From contig CAJNDS010000957.1 in NCBI GenBank assembly GCA_905221605.1, positions 237,001 to 301,000 on the forward strand: a stretch of 64,000 nucleotides of DNA. The letters are read 5' to 3'. The DNA comes from Symbiodinium natans (taxonomy: Eukaryota > Sar > Dinophyceae > Suessiales > Symbiodiniaceae). The notes under the pieces are model-generated. The model saw only the letters and a program-made list of their open reading frames with translations, ran no database searches and was not told the origin of the DNA. Of the stretch, positions 1 to 10,652 are shown piece by piece. Position numbers and translations under genes: made by a program. Each line of letters begins with the position of its first letter. Position 1 is the first letter of the stretch.

Positions 1-28
1 CGTTGAGGGGAGTAAGCAAGGGTTCAAA

Positions 29-1914
29 CTAGCGAGAGTTCTGCAGGCGGTGCAAAGCCAAGAGAGCATAATCTCTGCATTTCCACGGTTGCAGAGCTGG
101 CCGAGCCGACAAGATGCAGTCCACAGCTTCATCTGCGCTGCATTGGCCGTCCAGCACCAGCCAAGCGCAGAGGGCAGCAGGACTGCGATTAATGCCACCG
201 AAGCAATGGAAGAGCACGTTGAACTCCTCGCCCGCCTGTTGGCACTGCTCGCGCAGAGTGCGCAAAGTCTGAGCCATGTCTGTCCAAGCCTGGGCGCACC
301 GCTCTGCGCTGTCGAAGAACCAGGAAGCATCCCGGTTGCATTTGATTCTGGGGTCGTCCAATTCAACTTGGGCGTGCCGCACACCAGAGCGGGAAAAGTG
401 CTCGCGCCAGTCTTGGGGAGCCCCCCTGACTCGCAGCTCTGCTGGCCGGCACACGCTCACCACAACCGTCACAGAAGTGTTGGTGCTGACCTCGACGTGG
501 AAGATGTCGGCAGCCGAGCGCACGCTGCCCAGCAAGCACCTCTCACCAGGCTTCGCAGACCGCACCACCACGGCATCGAGAGGCCAGTCGGAGATGTCGC
601 CCAGGTTGTAGGAAGCTCTCCAAACAGTATAGTCCATGTCTGACCAAGGTCCCTCATTGTATTTTGTGGAGATGTCGAGCTGCCTCTGTCGAATCCAGCA
701 CATCTCCGCGTCGGACATTGTCGGCCCAGAAGACGTGCCAGAGCCCTGCTGCACACCCGCAGCCCCAGCCAGCGCCCGCAACTGCTTGACGGTCTTCTTC
801 GCGAGCTCCCCGCGCAGCCAAGCCACGCCGTCAGCAGCAAAACCTTATCGCAGGCCCTGCAGCTCTTGCTGCAGCGCAGCGCCAGCTTCATCCTGTTCGA
901 AGGTTGACAAGAAAAGCCTGAAACTGCCCTAGTCAAGAGACACTGCGCAGGAAAAAAGAGAAGCTTTCCCCATGACGTCTCCTGCCCGGAAATGCACTGC
1001 AACAGAGCGTGCAGAAGCTCCTCTTTGTTTCGCCGGCCAGCTTCAAAGCGCTGCTGCACGCCCGCAGCCCCAGCAAGCTCACGCAAATGCAGGGCAGTCT
1101 GCTTCGCGAGCTCCTCGCGCAGCCAAGCCACGCCGTCAGCAGCAAAACCTTCTCGCAGGCCCTGCAGCTCTTGCTGCAGCGCAGCGCCAGCTTCATCCTG
1201 TTCGAAGGTTGGCAAGAAAAGCCAGAAACTGCCCTAGTCAAGAGACACTGCGCAGGGCAATAGAGAAGCTTTCCCCATGACGCCTCCTGCCCGGAAATGC
1301 ACTGCGACAGAGCGTGCAGAAGCTCCTCTTTGTTTCGCAGGCCAGCTTCAAAGCGCTGCTGCACGCCCGCAGCCCCAGCAAGCTCACGCAAATGCAGGGC
1401 AGTCTGCTTCGCGAGCTCCCCGCGCAGCCAAGCCACGCCGTCAGCAGCAAAACCTTCTCGCAGGCCCTGCAGCTCTTGCTGCAGCGCAGGGCCAGCTTCA
1501 TCCTGTTCGAAGGTCGACAAGAAAAGCCGGAAACTGCCCTAGTCAAGAGACACTGCGCACGCGCCGCTTGAAGCAAGCTCCAAGCAACGAAAATCAAGAC
1601 CCCTGACCTGCCTAGGAATGCAAACGATATGACACACCCTTGCAGAACAAGGAAACCAAGAATGTACAGGACAAAAGAGAGGCTTTCCCCACAACGCCTC
1701 CTGCTCGGAAATGCGCTGCGACAGAGCGTGCACAAGCTCCTCTTTGTTTCGCACGCGCCCGTCAGAGCGCCGCGGTATGCCTGCAGCGCCACCAAGCTCG
1801 CGCAGCTGCGTGACCGTCTTTTTCGCAAGCTCCTGGCGCAGCCAACCTGCACCTTTAGCACGGAAACCACGCTGCAGCGTCTGCATAGCATCCCCGCCGG
1901 CGTACGACATGCCT
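29..1914 (-). CDS. SAP-repeat dual-specificity-phosphatase-like protein (3' exons)
   Basis: Exons read about 1914-1701, 1502-1287, 1197-982 and 892-29, ending at a TAG at 31-29. The first three, and the start of the fourth, each encode about 72 residues of a helical repeat (LRELAGAAGV...NKEELLHAL) resembling a SAP nucleic-acid-binding motif. The last exon continues into a domain with HCFGGINRSPAA, which fits the HCx5R(S/T) catalytic loop of dual-specificity/tyrosine phosphatases (Cys nucleophile, Arg phosphate binder); a general-acid Asp is not assigned. Introns (198, 89 and 89 bp) run from CAG|GA to CAG|GA, so GA donors are needed to keep frame. Exons 2-4 and their introns repeat every 305 bp, showing tandem exon duplication. 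The true start is not identified. Phosphatase class is well supported by the motif; substrate is unknown and an inactive pseudophosphatase cannot be excluded. Confidence 0.65.
892..1502 (-). repeat. 305-bp tandem exon+intron duplication (SAP-like exons)
   Basis: Two full units and the start of a third lie at 1502-1198, 1197-893 and from 892 down. Each holds a 216-nt exon (72 codons, phase 0 at both ends) plus an 89-nt intron that is itself strongly conserved between copies. A more diverged ancestral copy is the exon at 1914-1701 with a 198-nt intron. Confidence 0.85.
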
Positions 1915-2394
1915 GGACCTACAAAAAACCGCACCGTCCAAGCTGGCGCCAAGGTTTCACTCAATAGCGCCTCTCGGGCCAAAGCTAGCACGCACGCATG
2001 TACAGCAACGCATCATGAGGTGGTCCACACAGCAAAATGTCAAAGCGTGAATTCAGTGCTACGCATGCGGCACACGCAGACAGCGCAGGATGCCTTCTCG
2101 TGTTTCTTGATGTCGTGACACCACCTACACGCAGCAACAGCACAAAACAACAGACATACAGCACACGAACGCTAGCACCGACACACAGTGCGGGATGCCT
2201 TCTCCCCTTCATTGACGTCGGCGCGCCCCAGGACGTCCAAATCGGACATCGCCCAAACATGTTAGCAACCACTGATCACTTCCCACAGAGAGACGAGTCT
2301 GAGCGCAGGACTGGTTGCCTTCCCTCCAAATCGAGATCACTTTTTTTCCCGCTCCCCTGCATGGCTGATATTTGCCATGGTTTTGGGGTTTTGG

Positions 2395-2575
2395 AAATAG
2401 CGAATAATTCGGGGACCATGGTTTTCGCGATGGTCTTGGAAACAGCGAATTCGAGTACCATGGTTTTCGCGATGGTTTTGGACACAGCGAATTCGGGGAC
2501 CATGGTGTTTGCGATGGTTTTGGAAACAGCAACTTCGGGGACCATGGTTTTCGCAATGGTTTTGGAAGCGAATTC
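2395..2575. repeat. 42-bp satellite array, orientation A
   Basis: About four copies of a 42-bp unit around accatggttttcgcgatggt. The unit is a multiple of three, so long spurious open frames appear on both strands. It matches the reverse complement of the neighbouring array at 2587-3262 in period and in part of its sequence. Confidence 0.8.
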
Positions 2576-2586
2576 GAACACACCGT

Positions 2587-3262
2587 CCCCAAGTTGTTTG
2601 CGAGGGTTTCGAAGCTCCACAATTCCGCGCCCACGTTATTTGCGAGGATTTCGAAGCCCCACAGTTCCGCGCCCACGTTATTTGCGAGGGTTTCGAAGCC
2701 CCAGAATTCCGCGCCCACGTTATTTGCTAGGTTTTCAAAGCCCCAGAATTCCGCGCCCATGTTATTTGCGAGGTTTTCAAAGCCCCAGAGTTCCGCGCCC
2801 ACGTTAGTTGCGAGTTCCGTGCCCATGTTCCCCAAGTTGTTTGCGAGGATTTCGAAGCTCCACAATTCCGCGCCCACGTTATTTGCAAGGATTTCGAAGC
2901 CCCACAGTTCCGCGCCCACGTTATTTGCGAGGGTTTCGAAGCCCCAGCATTCCGCGCCCACGTTATTTGCTAGGTTTTCAAAGCCCCAGAATTCGGCGCC
3001 CATGTTATTTGCGAGGTTTTCACAGCCCCAGAGTTCCGCGCCCATGTTCCCCAAGTTGTTTGCGAGGATTTCGAAGCTCCACAATTCCGCGCCCACGTTA
3101 TTTGCGAGGATTTCGAAGCCCCACAGTTCCGCGCCCACGTTATTTGCGAGGGTTTCGAAGCCCCAGCATTCCGCGCCCACGTTATTTGCTAGGTTTTCAA
3201 AGCCCCAGAATTCCGCGCCCATGTTATTTGCGAGGTTTTCAAAGCCCCAGAGTTCCGTGCCC
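2587..3262. repeat. 42-bp satellite array with higher-order structure, orientation B
   Basis: Roughly 16 copies of a 42-bp unit containing gttatttgcgaggatttcga. A variant unit starting aagttgtttgcgagg recurs at 2591, 2834 and 3053, giving a higher-order period of 243 then 219 bp. The 356-codon minus-strand open frame across it is repeat-driven and not called a gene. Confidence 0.85.
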
Positions 3263-3735
3263 ACGCGCCAACGCCGCAACCCGCAGAGGGGTTACGTTTG
3301 TTTGTCAAAAAAGGCCAAAACACGATGGTTTTGGCACCGCGCCAACGCCGAAACCCGCAGAGGGTTGTCTGCGGCCACGGAAAAAAGTTCCAAAAACGAC
3401 GGTTTTAGCACCGCGACTCGGCGATCACCCGCAGAGGGTTGTCCGCGGACACAAAGAAACGTAAAAAAACGACGGTTTTGGCACCGCGACCACGCCGAAA
3501 CCCGCAGAGGGTTGTCCGCGGCCACAAAGAAACGTAAAAAAACGACGGTTTTGGCACCGCGACCACGCCGAAACCCGCAGAGGGTTGTCCGCGGCCACAA
3601 AGAAACGTAAAAAAACGACGGTTTTGGCACCGCGACCACGCCGAAACCCGCAGAGGGTTGTCCGCGCAAATCAAGAAACGTAAAAAAACGACGGTTTTAG
3701 CGCCGCGACCACGCCGAAACCCGCAGAGGATTGCA
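3262..3735. repeat. 73-bp tandem repeat
   Basis: About 6.4 copies of a 73-bp unit with ccgaaacccgcagagggttg and a short poly-A (aaacgtaaaaaaacgac). The same landmark recurs at 3291, 3364, 3438, 3511, 3584 and 3657, that is steps of 73 or 74 bp. It directly abuts the 42-bp array. Confidence 0.9.
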
Positions 3736-3864
3736 ATCCCGATTGGCGATGTCAACCCAGCCCGCCGCCTTAGAAAGAGTAATTTTAATTTAGAAATCTA
3801 GGACTGGGTACGAAGGTCTAGTAAATTCTACGTAAATCTAGAAATTTGTATTCACTGATTACTA

Positions 3865-4223
3865 AACTCTATGCAATTCACTCTATGCACTTCACTCTAT
3901 GCACTTCACTCTATGCACTTCACTCTATGCACTTCACTCTATGCACTTTACTCTATGCACTTCACTCTATGCACTTCACTCTATGCACTTCACTCTATGC
4001 GCTTCACTCTGTGCACTTCACTCTGTGCACTTGCCTCTATGCACTTCACTCTATGCACTTTGCTCTATGCGCTTCACTCTATGCACTTCGCTCTATGCAC
4101 TTCATTCTATGCACTTCGCTCTATGCACTTCACTCTATGCACTTCACTCTATGCACTTCACTCTATGCACTTCACTCTATGCACTTCACTCTATGCACTT
4201 CACTCTATGCACTTCAGTCTATG
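3865..4223. repeat. 14-bp minisatellite
   Basis: About 25 copies of ttcactctatgcac with scattered single-base variants (gcgctt, tttgctc). All three plus-strand frames stay open because 14 is not a multiple of 3 and the unit lacks stops, so the 145-251-codon frames here are artefacts. Confidence 0.95.
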
Positions 4224-4229
4224 TTGTTG

Positions 4230-6530
4230 TGTCAGGGGGCTCCGCACGGAAGAACCCTTCGCGATGCTTTCGGGAATTTGTAAAAAGCAGCACAGAGATG
4301 CAGCACAGAGATGGGCATCCTGCCAAGGCCTTCGAGTTGCCAGCCGCCTCGCGGGCGAAATGTCACAAGTTGTGTCTCATCAAATGCACACGAGATCTGT
4401 GCAACACCTTGCCCCCAGCAGTCACCCATTTCCCCACACCATCCCACACCCCTACAACAACGACACTGTCGCAACGTTCTTCCGAGCTAACACGAGAATG
4501 TTTGTTACGATTCGCCTCAGCACCGGCTTTAGTGACGAAGGCTGCCAGAGTGTCCTGCCATGTTCGACGGGTCATCTCAAGTCACGCCTGACCCTCTTTC
4601 CATCTCTTTCCCCTCTTTCCCTGTGAGGTCCAGCAGTACCGTGGCTGCAGCCTCGTAACACATCAGGCATCTTCAGGCACAGCTGATGCAACGTGATACT
4701 AACGTGATGCACTCCCAGCCTGAAGCCCCGTCGTCCAAGCAGAGCAACTCCCTGGCGCCTTGACGCATCGCAGGAAGTGCTTGGACTGCGTATTGTGAGT
4801 GGACTGCATGCACAAGTTGCATGCAGGCATGGCCTGCAGCGCCAGCGCGGCGAAGACACAGCGGAGAGTGCGCGTGACGGTTGCCAGGTGCCCTGCCTCG
4901 CAACGTGCCACATAAGCGGTACTTTTGGGGAACGGACATCCGCCCAAACCACGCGGATCGCGAGTAAAAACCACAGCGGCCTCTGCTCATTCTCTCCCCC
5001 TAAAGACCCCCAAATGGTCCTCTATGAAACATTGGTCGTCTCAAGCCCTTATTCACTTCTCGACAAATCTCAGCAGCTGGCACACTTCGCGTTCCCAGTT
5101 CCAAGGCTTATCAAGGGCGTGTTCTCCAGTCAATGCGTGCTCGAAGTGAGACAAATGGACCGGTTGACATACCTTGACGGTACTTCTATTTCCAAGCGGC
5201 GAAAGAACCCCGGAATGAACCTGTGATGAACTCTTGTGTCTCAATTAACCGCTCAGTTCCCGCCATAACATTTCTTGGAATCATGAAGATATCCCCGAAG
5301 TGAACGGTGAACAAGGAGAGGCTGCAAGATTAGGAAACTCGTTCGGTTTACAAGTGATCAGGTGCCTAGCCCTTCAACCCTTGGTATGTGCATAATCTAG
5401 AACTATGTGCTGTGCAAAGCCCACACTGAATAATCACTCAGAAATGAACAGGGGAAACGGGGGGGCGAGGGTGGCAGGTCTTGATCTGTTGCCTCCCGCA
5501 TGTACTTCTGCGCGACCGGGCCCTGCCCGACCAGCTGCTGAACACAGACCTCATCGACTCATGCGATCTATTCGACTTAGATAACTCCAAGTTTTGTCTG
5601 CCCTTACTGCCTTACTTCCGGGGTTTCGTGGTATATTCTCTCATAGTTCAAGGTACCAGAAGGGGCAGTCAACTTAGTGAGTGTTCCTGGGACCTTCAGG
5701 CACTGGTCGCGAGCTTCGAGTGGAACAGGCTGGAACAGGGATAACATGGGATAATCATATGGAATAAGAGCATGAGACAACTCGGCAGAACTTGAAGCCG
5801 CTGTCCTTGCTAACCTCCCTGAATCGAACATGTGAAGCGAAAGCACGCCTTGGACAATTCAATTTCGCAGCTGGTGTCCTTGCAGCTGGAATCTGTGGAG
5901 CTTGAAGATCTGATATGTGAATTAGACAAAACAGCGAGACGTTGCAGTTCTACCCATGCGTTGGGCTCAAGCAGAAGGGGGGAAGTTCGTCCGGATCCAA
6001 GTTTCAAGTTGGGCTCTGGAAGGGAATATTGGCTGCGTCCGGTTTCACATTGGGCATCTACCTCCGAAATTTCCCAGTCCCTCTAGGGCCGTGGTGGAAA
6101 GGCCCATAACCCCCCAGATGCACCCCAAACCCTAAACTGAACCCGGAACCCTAAATGACAAACCCTATATTTGCTCACAGATTTGTAAACATTGCCCCCG
6201 CCCCTGTACCGCTTGTGGCTCCGCACGCAAGCATCCCCGGCCAGGCCCAGGAAAGCTGAAGCCTAGGGATCTCTCCTCTCATCTCCTCTCCCCTTATCAA
6301 GAGAAGCGCTTCTCAAGACTTCTCCTCAACACCACCTCAAACTTCTCTCTAACTTCTCTTTTAGAGTGCTCTCTTTTGCTGGAGCCGCGGCCGCGTCCGA
6401 GCCTCAAAAAGACCATGCGATAAAGGGAGGCAAAGGGAGGCCAAGGGCAAAAGGCAAAGGGCAAAGGAGCGCCCTGGCACTGTGAGAGTACTTCCGTGCC
6501 TGAGGAGCCGCTGGCCGCACTCAGGGCCTC
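4230..6530. other. No supportable gene
   Basis: Open frames are short and overlap on both strands. I see no domain, no convincing splice-bounded exon and no RNA gene. Weak telomere-like CCCTAAA words occur at 6124-6167 but not as an array. Confidence 0.5.
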
Positions 6531-6539
6531 TGCGCAGCA

Positions 6540-7560
6540 TCAGTGAATCAGGACTGCTTTGAAAAGAATGGAAAACTCGTCCGAGGAGAAGATAAACGCA
6601 AATGGGCACTTGGGCCTGGGTGGCAATTGCCAGAAGCGCCTCTCACGGTGCCACATGTAAAAAAAGTAGACGCTGCAGGACGTACAATGTACAGACTTAG
6701 ACACTTCCTGTACATGCGACCTTGTACGAGTGCGCGATGGGGATGGCACCTCAGCTCCATCCTGGAAGATGATGATCATGCGCACGTCGCCGTCCTCTGC
6801 CGTCACGAGCCGAAGGAAATGCACCTCAGCACACAGATCACACACAGGTCAGCTCTTAAGTGTCGCTTTGAGGCAAGGGAACTCTGAATGTTCGTGTAGG
6901 CGTCGGGCACATTCGGCGCAGAGAGCGGCCTCCTCTGGGGCATCAGCCCAGCTGGAGCCTCCAGCCTCCTCCCGAAACAAGACCCGGTATTAAACCGGCA
7001 AAAAATCTCTACACTACTGTAGTTATGATTGTCTCCCGCATAATCTGATGCGTGTGAGCAACCCGTGCCTGGAGTATCTGCATCAGGGCTGCAATGGACT
7101 GTGGGTCACTGAGAAGGTGCCGGCCCAGGACCTCGATGAGTCACTGAGAGGGAGGAGGGCAGAGTCTACAGCTTCTCCCATTCTCTGCACTTGTTGCACC
7201 TTGCTGGTCTGGGGGTAGACCCGGCGTAGCAGTGCCAGACCTGAAAGCACAACATCCGAGAGGGTGCTCGTAGAGTGCTGAAAAACAACAACCAGTGGCA
7301 TAGATCGTCCTGGGACCTCTTGCATCCCAGTGCCCACCGAGTACCGCACTCTCGGTGCGTGAGGCCAAGTCCGTGGCCTGCGGAACGGCAACAACGTCGC
7401 ATACTGGAAGCAGATTGCCCGATTGCCCCCAGTGCAGCCGCAGTGCAGCATAGTGCAGCGGTCCTGCAGCAGCTTCAGCATGGCCTTGCCGTTCTCCGTT
7501 CGCCGAACGATCTGCTCATGGAAGGATGCCATCTCCTCCGTGGACTGAGGCTGAGGGTGC
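6540..7560 (-). CDS. Fragments of an unidentified gene
   Basis: Three stretches on the minus strand look coded. At about 7550-7460 a helical segment reads EEMASFHEQIVRRTENGKAM. At about 7140-7020 another reads IEVLGRHLLSDPQSIAALMQ. At about 6990-6860 an acidic segment precedes a Cys pair (ALCAECARRLHEHSEF), followed by CDLCAEVHFLRLV at 6845-6800, which could be part of a zinc-binding domain. They are in different frames, so introns must separate them; exact boundaries were not fixed. No family is recognised. Base composition and orientation match the flanking minus-strand genes. Confidence 0.35.
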
Positions 7561-8803
7561 TGAGTTTTGTCTAGATGCTCAATATATTTCCAGGTATAAA
7601 CTCATTATTATACATCGCCTGTGTTGTGTATGTAAATAAAGAAGATTCTTACCTTTGGCGATTGTTATTCTTCGTCTTAGATTGACATTGATTTGGTACG
7701 ATATAGCTCCGCAGGACTCTGTGCGATCCGCCGACATGTGCCTCCTTTGTGGTGCCCGTGGAATCCAAGGCGCGGCCCATGCCGTTCAGTGTTCGGGCAA
7801 GTGGCGCCGCCGCCAACTCTGCCGACCTCACTTGGCAAGCCCTTAAGGCCCTCGAAGCACTGTGGAGTCACGCTGCTCACGCCTTCTTTTCTTTTCGGAC
7901 TCTGCCAGATCACAAATTATAATAAACCACGAAAACATCAAGGCCAACATCTGTCACAAGGCCGCCACTCCACCCGGCACAGGGCAGCGCACACAACAGG
8001 GACGACCCGGTCCTCGACGCACCCCAACCATACGTGGCTTCATTCAGCGCGCTCCATAGGCCCTGCACCTCCACAACCCACCCATGCAGGATGGTCGCCG
8101 CCTGGTTGCGTGCGAGGACCTTTGAATGGTCTCATGGTCACGCGCATTGGAACTGAGGAACTGCTGGAGCTACGCAGGCTTGCACAATCTTGCACGAAGT
8201 CTGCGGCACCTGCCTCCAAGCGACGATAAGCTTGGAATAACGCCTCCTTGAGAGAAGGAAGAAAAACCACAGAGCAATCAGGGATCACAAGTTGAAGCTT
8301 AAAGAGATGCAGCATCGCAACATGTCGTAGCAGATCCCCGTATCACTGCGACAGTGCCATCGCCTCGTCCGCGGCGAGCTGGATCTCCTGAGTCGGAGTC
8401 TCACAGAAAGTTTCAGACACGACTGCACTTCGATTTCACGTGCAGCACCCCCCAACCGGGTACAGGCTCTACAGGCGTGGCTTGACCGGCATTCCTTTTC
8501 GAGTTTCTGTTCCTTTGCGCACTTCTCAGTGATGGCTTCTTCTCGGTCATGGATCCTGCTTGTATTGCTAACCTTCAGGACCAAGAGCAGGCAAAGCTCC
8601 TTTTCTCCGCAGGTTTTTACAGAGCGCTTTGAGGAAAATCTGTCGAGGATCCCCCGCCTACTCCAACTCACCAGTAGGAAGACTGATGGATCTGAAATAG
8701 CCGCGGCACTCAAAACTCGACAGGGAGTTTCAGCCCGTCGCACCCGGGTTCCTGAAGGGCGAGATGGGGCGTCGGAAGCCGTCGACTTAGCTCCGCCATG
8801 GCC

Positions 8804-10511
8804 TTAGTCCACCCACTTGGTCAAGTAGGTGCTGGCCTTCAGGGCGGCCTCCACCTGGGACGAGCTCATGCTCTTGTACTTAGACAGGTCCTTGGAGTTC
8901 TCCCACTCGAAGAACTTGATGCCGTTCTTGGTCACCGGCTCGCGGCCAAAGTGGCAGTAGGCGGCCGTGTCCTGGTACTTGGGTTCCCGCAGGGCCAGCG
9001 ACTGGGCGATGGCGCCAGGCCGGCAGTCGAACTCGATCTTCAGCACGTTGGTAATGTCATCCACGGTCAGTGCGCCCTTCTCGCTACCGTAGGTCTCCAC
9101 GAACAGGGACAGGGGCTTGGCCACGCCGATGGCGTACGACAGCTGCACCAGGCAGCGCGCGCTCAGGCCGCTGCTGACCACGGACTTGGCCATCTGCCGG
9201 CAGATGTAGGCGGCTGATCGGTCCACCTTGGTGGGGTCCTTGCCAGAGAAGGCTCCGCCGCCATGGGCTCCCCAGCCTCCATAGGTGTCCTTTGCGGCTG
9301 TACCCATACAAAACTAGCTTATGCGATCATGCCTAGCTGCAACAACTGCCGACCCAGGCACAATGATGATCTTGCGACCAGTAAGGCCCGCATCGCCCTG
9401 AGGACCACCGATGATGAACTTGCCCGACGGATTGATGTGCAGGTGCGTGTGGCTGCCATACAGGCTGATGGCTTGCTGGCCGTTCTTCAATTTGATGGAC
9501 TGAAGCGTTCGCTTGATGACCTTCTCCTCGATCTCCTTGTTCATCTGCTCCATGGTGGGTGCGACCATCTCGGCGCCACTGTAGCCGGCACACTCCTGTG
9601 TTCGCTTGGCCTTGGACGGCTCCGCATGCTGCGTGGAGATGACAACGGTGTGGATCTTCTTCGGCTCCACGGAGCCATCTGGATGCTGCATGTACTCGAT
9701 GGTCACCTGCGTCTTGCCGTCAGGTCGCAGCCACCAGCACTCGCCGCTCTTTCGCACGTCGGTCAAGGTCTTGCCGAGGCGGGTGGCCATGGAGTGAGTC
9801 AGGGGCATGCAATCGGACGTCTCGTCGCTGGCATAGCCGAACATGATGCCCTGGTCGCCGGCGCCCACGTCCATCTCGTCCTTGCCTACATGCACTCCGC
9901 CTGCAATGTCCGGGCTCTGCTTGTTGATGCGCACCAAGACCTCGCCTCAGCCAATGCTCGCTCACTGATTCAATGGCGCAACACAAAATTCACTGTATAG
10001 GCCTGTATGGAGAAGCTGAGGTGCAGGTCTTGTAGCTCAAGCCCTTGCTATCCACACTGGACAGGTCATCCACGAAGCTGTCAAAACCGATCTGCTGGAC
10101 AACGCCGCGCACCACTTTGTCGTAGTCGAGCTTCGCTCCAGTGGTGATCTCCTAAGTACACAGGAGATCAACCCGGCACAGTGCGCCGAAGCTTAGACCC
10201 CAAACTCCCGGAGCTCAATTCCAAGCATTCCAAGCCGAGGCACTCCGGCCACCATGACCATGTTGTCCTTGGTCGCGGTCTCGCAGGCCACCTTGCTCTT
10301 TGGGTCCGCTGTCAAGCAAGCATCCAGGACGGCATCCGAGACTTGATCGCAAATCTTGTCCGGGTGGCCTCAGACGCGTTGACGCGCTGCAATTTCGCTG
10401 CACTGTGAGAGCCTCTAGCAGTGACTTGGGCCCAGGACCTTCATTCACTGACTCCGAGGAGAAGAGGAAGGTGCGCGTGGTGCGGGCCTTCTTCTGAGCT
10501 GGCTCGGCCAT
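8804..10511 (-). CDS. MAT: S-adenosylmethionine synthetase (methionine adenosyltransferase)
   Basis: Makes S-adenosylmethionine from methionine and ATP. Five exons: 10511-10439, 10368-10244, 10151-10023, 9940-9362 and 9289-8804, giving 463 residues from ATG to TAA. The family landmarks appear in order: [22 protein letters not shown] near the start, [15 protein letters not shown] (ATP-binding loop), and [13 protein letters not shown] followed by [19 protein letters not shown]. At 463 residues it is longer than the usual 380-400. The extra length includes a segment between the central and C-terminal domains (around [15 protein letters not shown]), consistent with the MATX-type enzymes reported from dinoflagellates and other algae; that assignment is inference. 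Introns 1, 2 and 4 are GT-AG; intron 3 (10022-9941) appears to start with AC. The adjacent transporter gene ends 142 bp upstream in the same orientation. Confidence 0.93.
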
Positions 10512-10652
10512 GGCGGAGGGGCAGGTGGATCAGGCGCACAAAATTGCCGAGAAAATCAGCTGTGGAAGACAACACATTTGGCAAAAAATGCGAAATCATG
10601 CTTCTGCTCCTCAGGCCTAAGTCCATACAGTTGCAGGCATCGCGACACTGAC

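Noticed and set aside
2209-3279. 356-codon minus-strand open frame (GAELWGFENLANN repeats)
   Set aside because: It is produced entirely by the 42-bp satellite, whose period is a multiple of three; the plus strand is open for the same reason.
3865-4223. CRISPR-like regular repeats
   Set aside because: Units are contiguous with no unique spacers, and the DNA is eukaryotic.
3846-4626. Three overlapping long plus-strand frames (HFTLCTSLYALHSM)
   Set aside because: Artefact of the 14-bp minisatellite without stop codons; all three frames are open.
6124-6167. Telomere-like CCCTAAA words
   Set aside because: Three imperfect, unevenly spaced words, not an array; similar words near 18930 are also isolated.
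10421-10651. Plus-strand frames over the SAM synthetase first exon
   Set aside because: They overlap conserved exons on the minus strand and have no domain.
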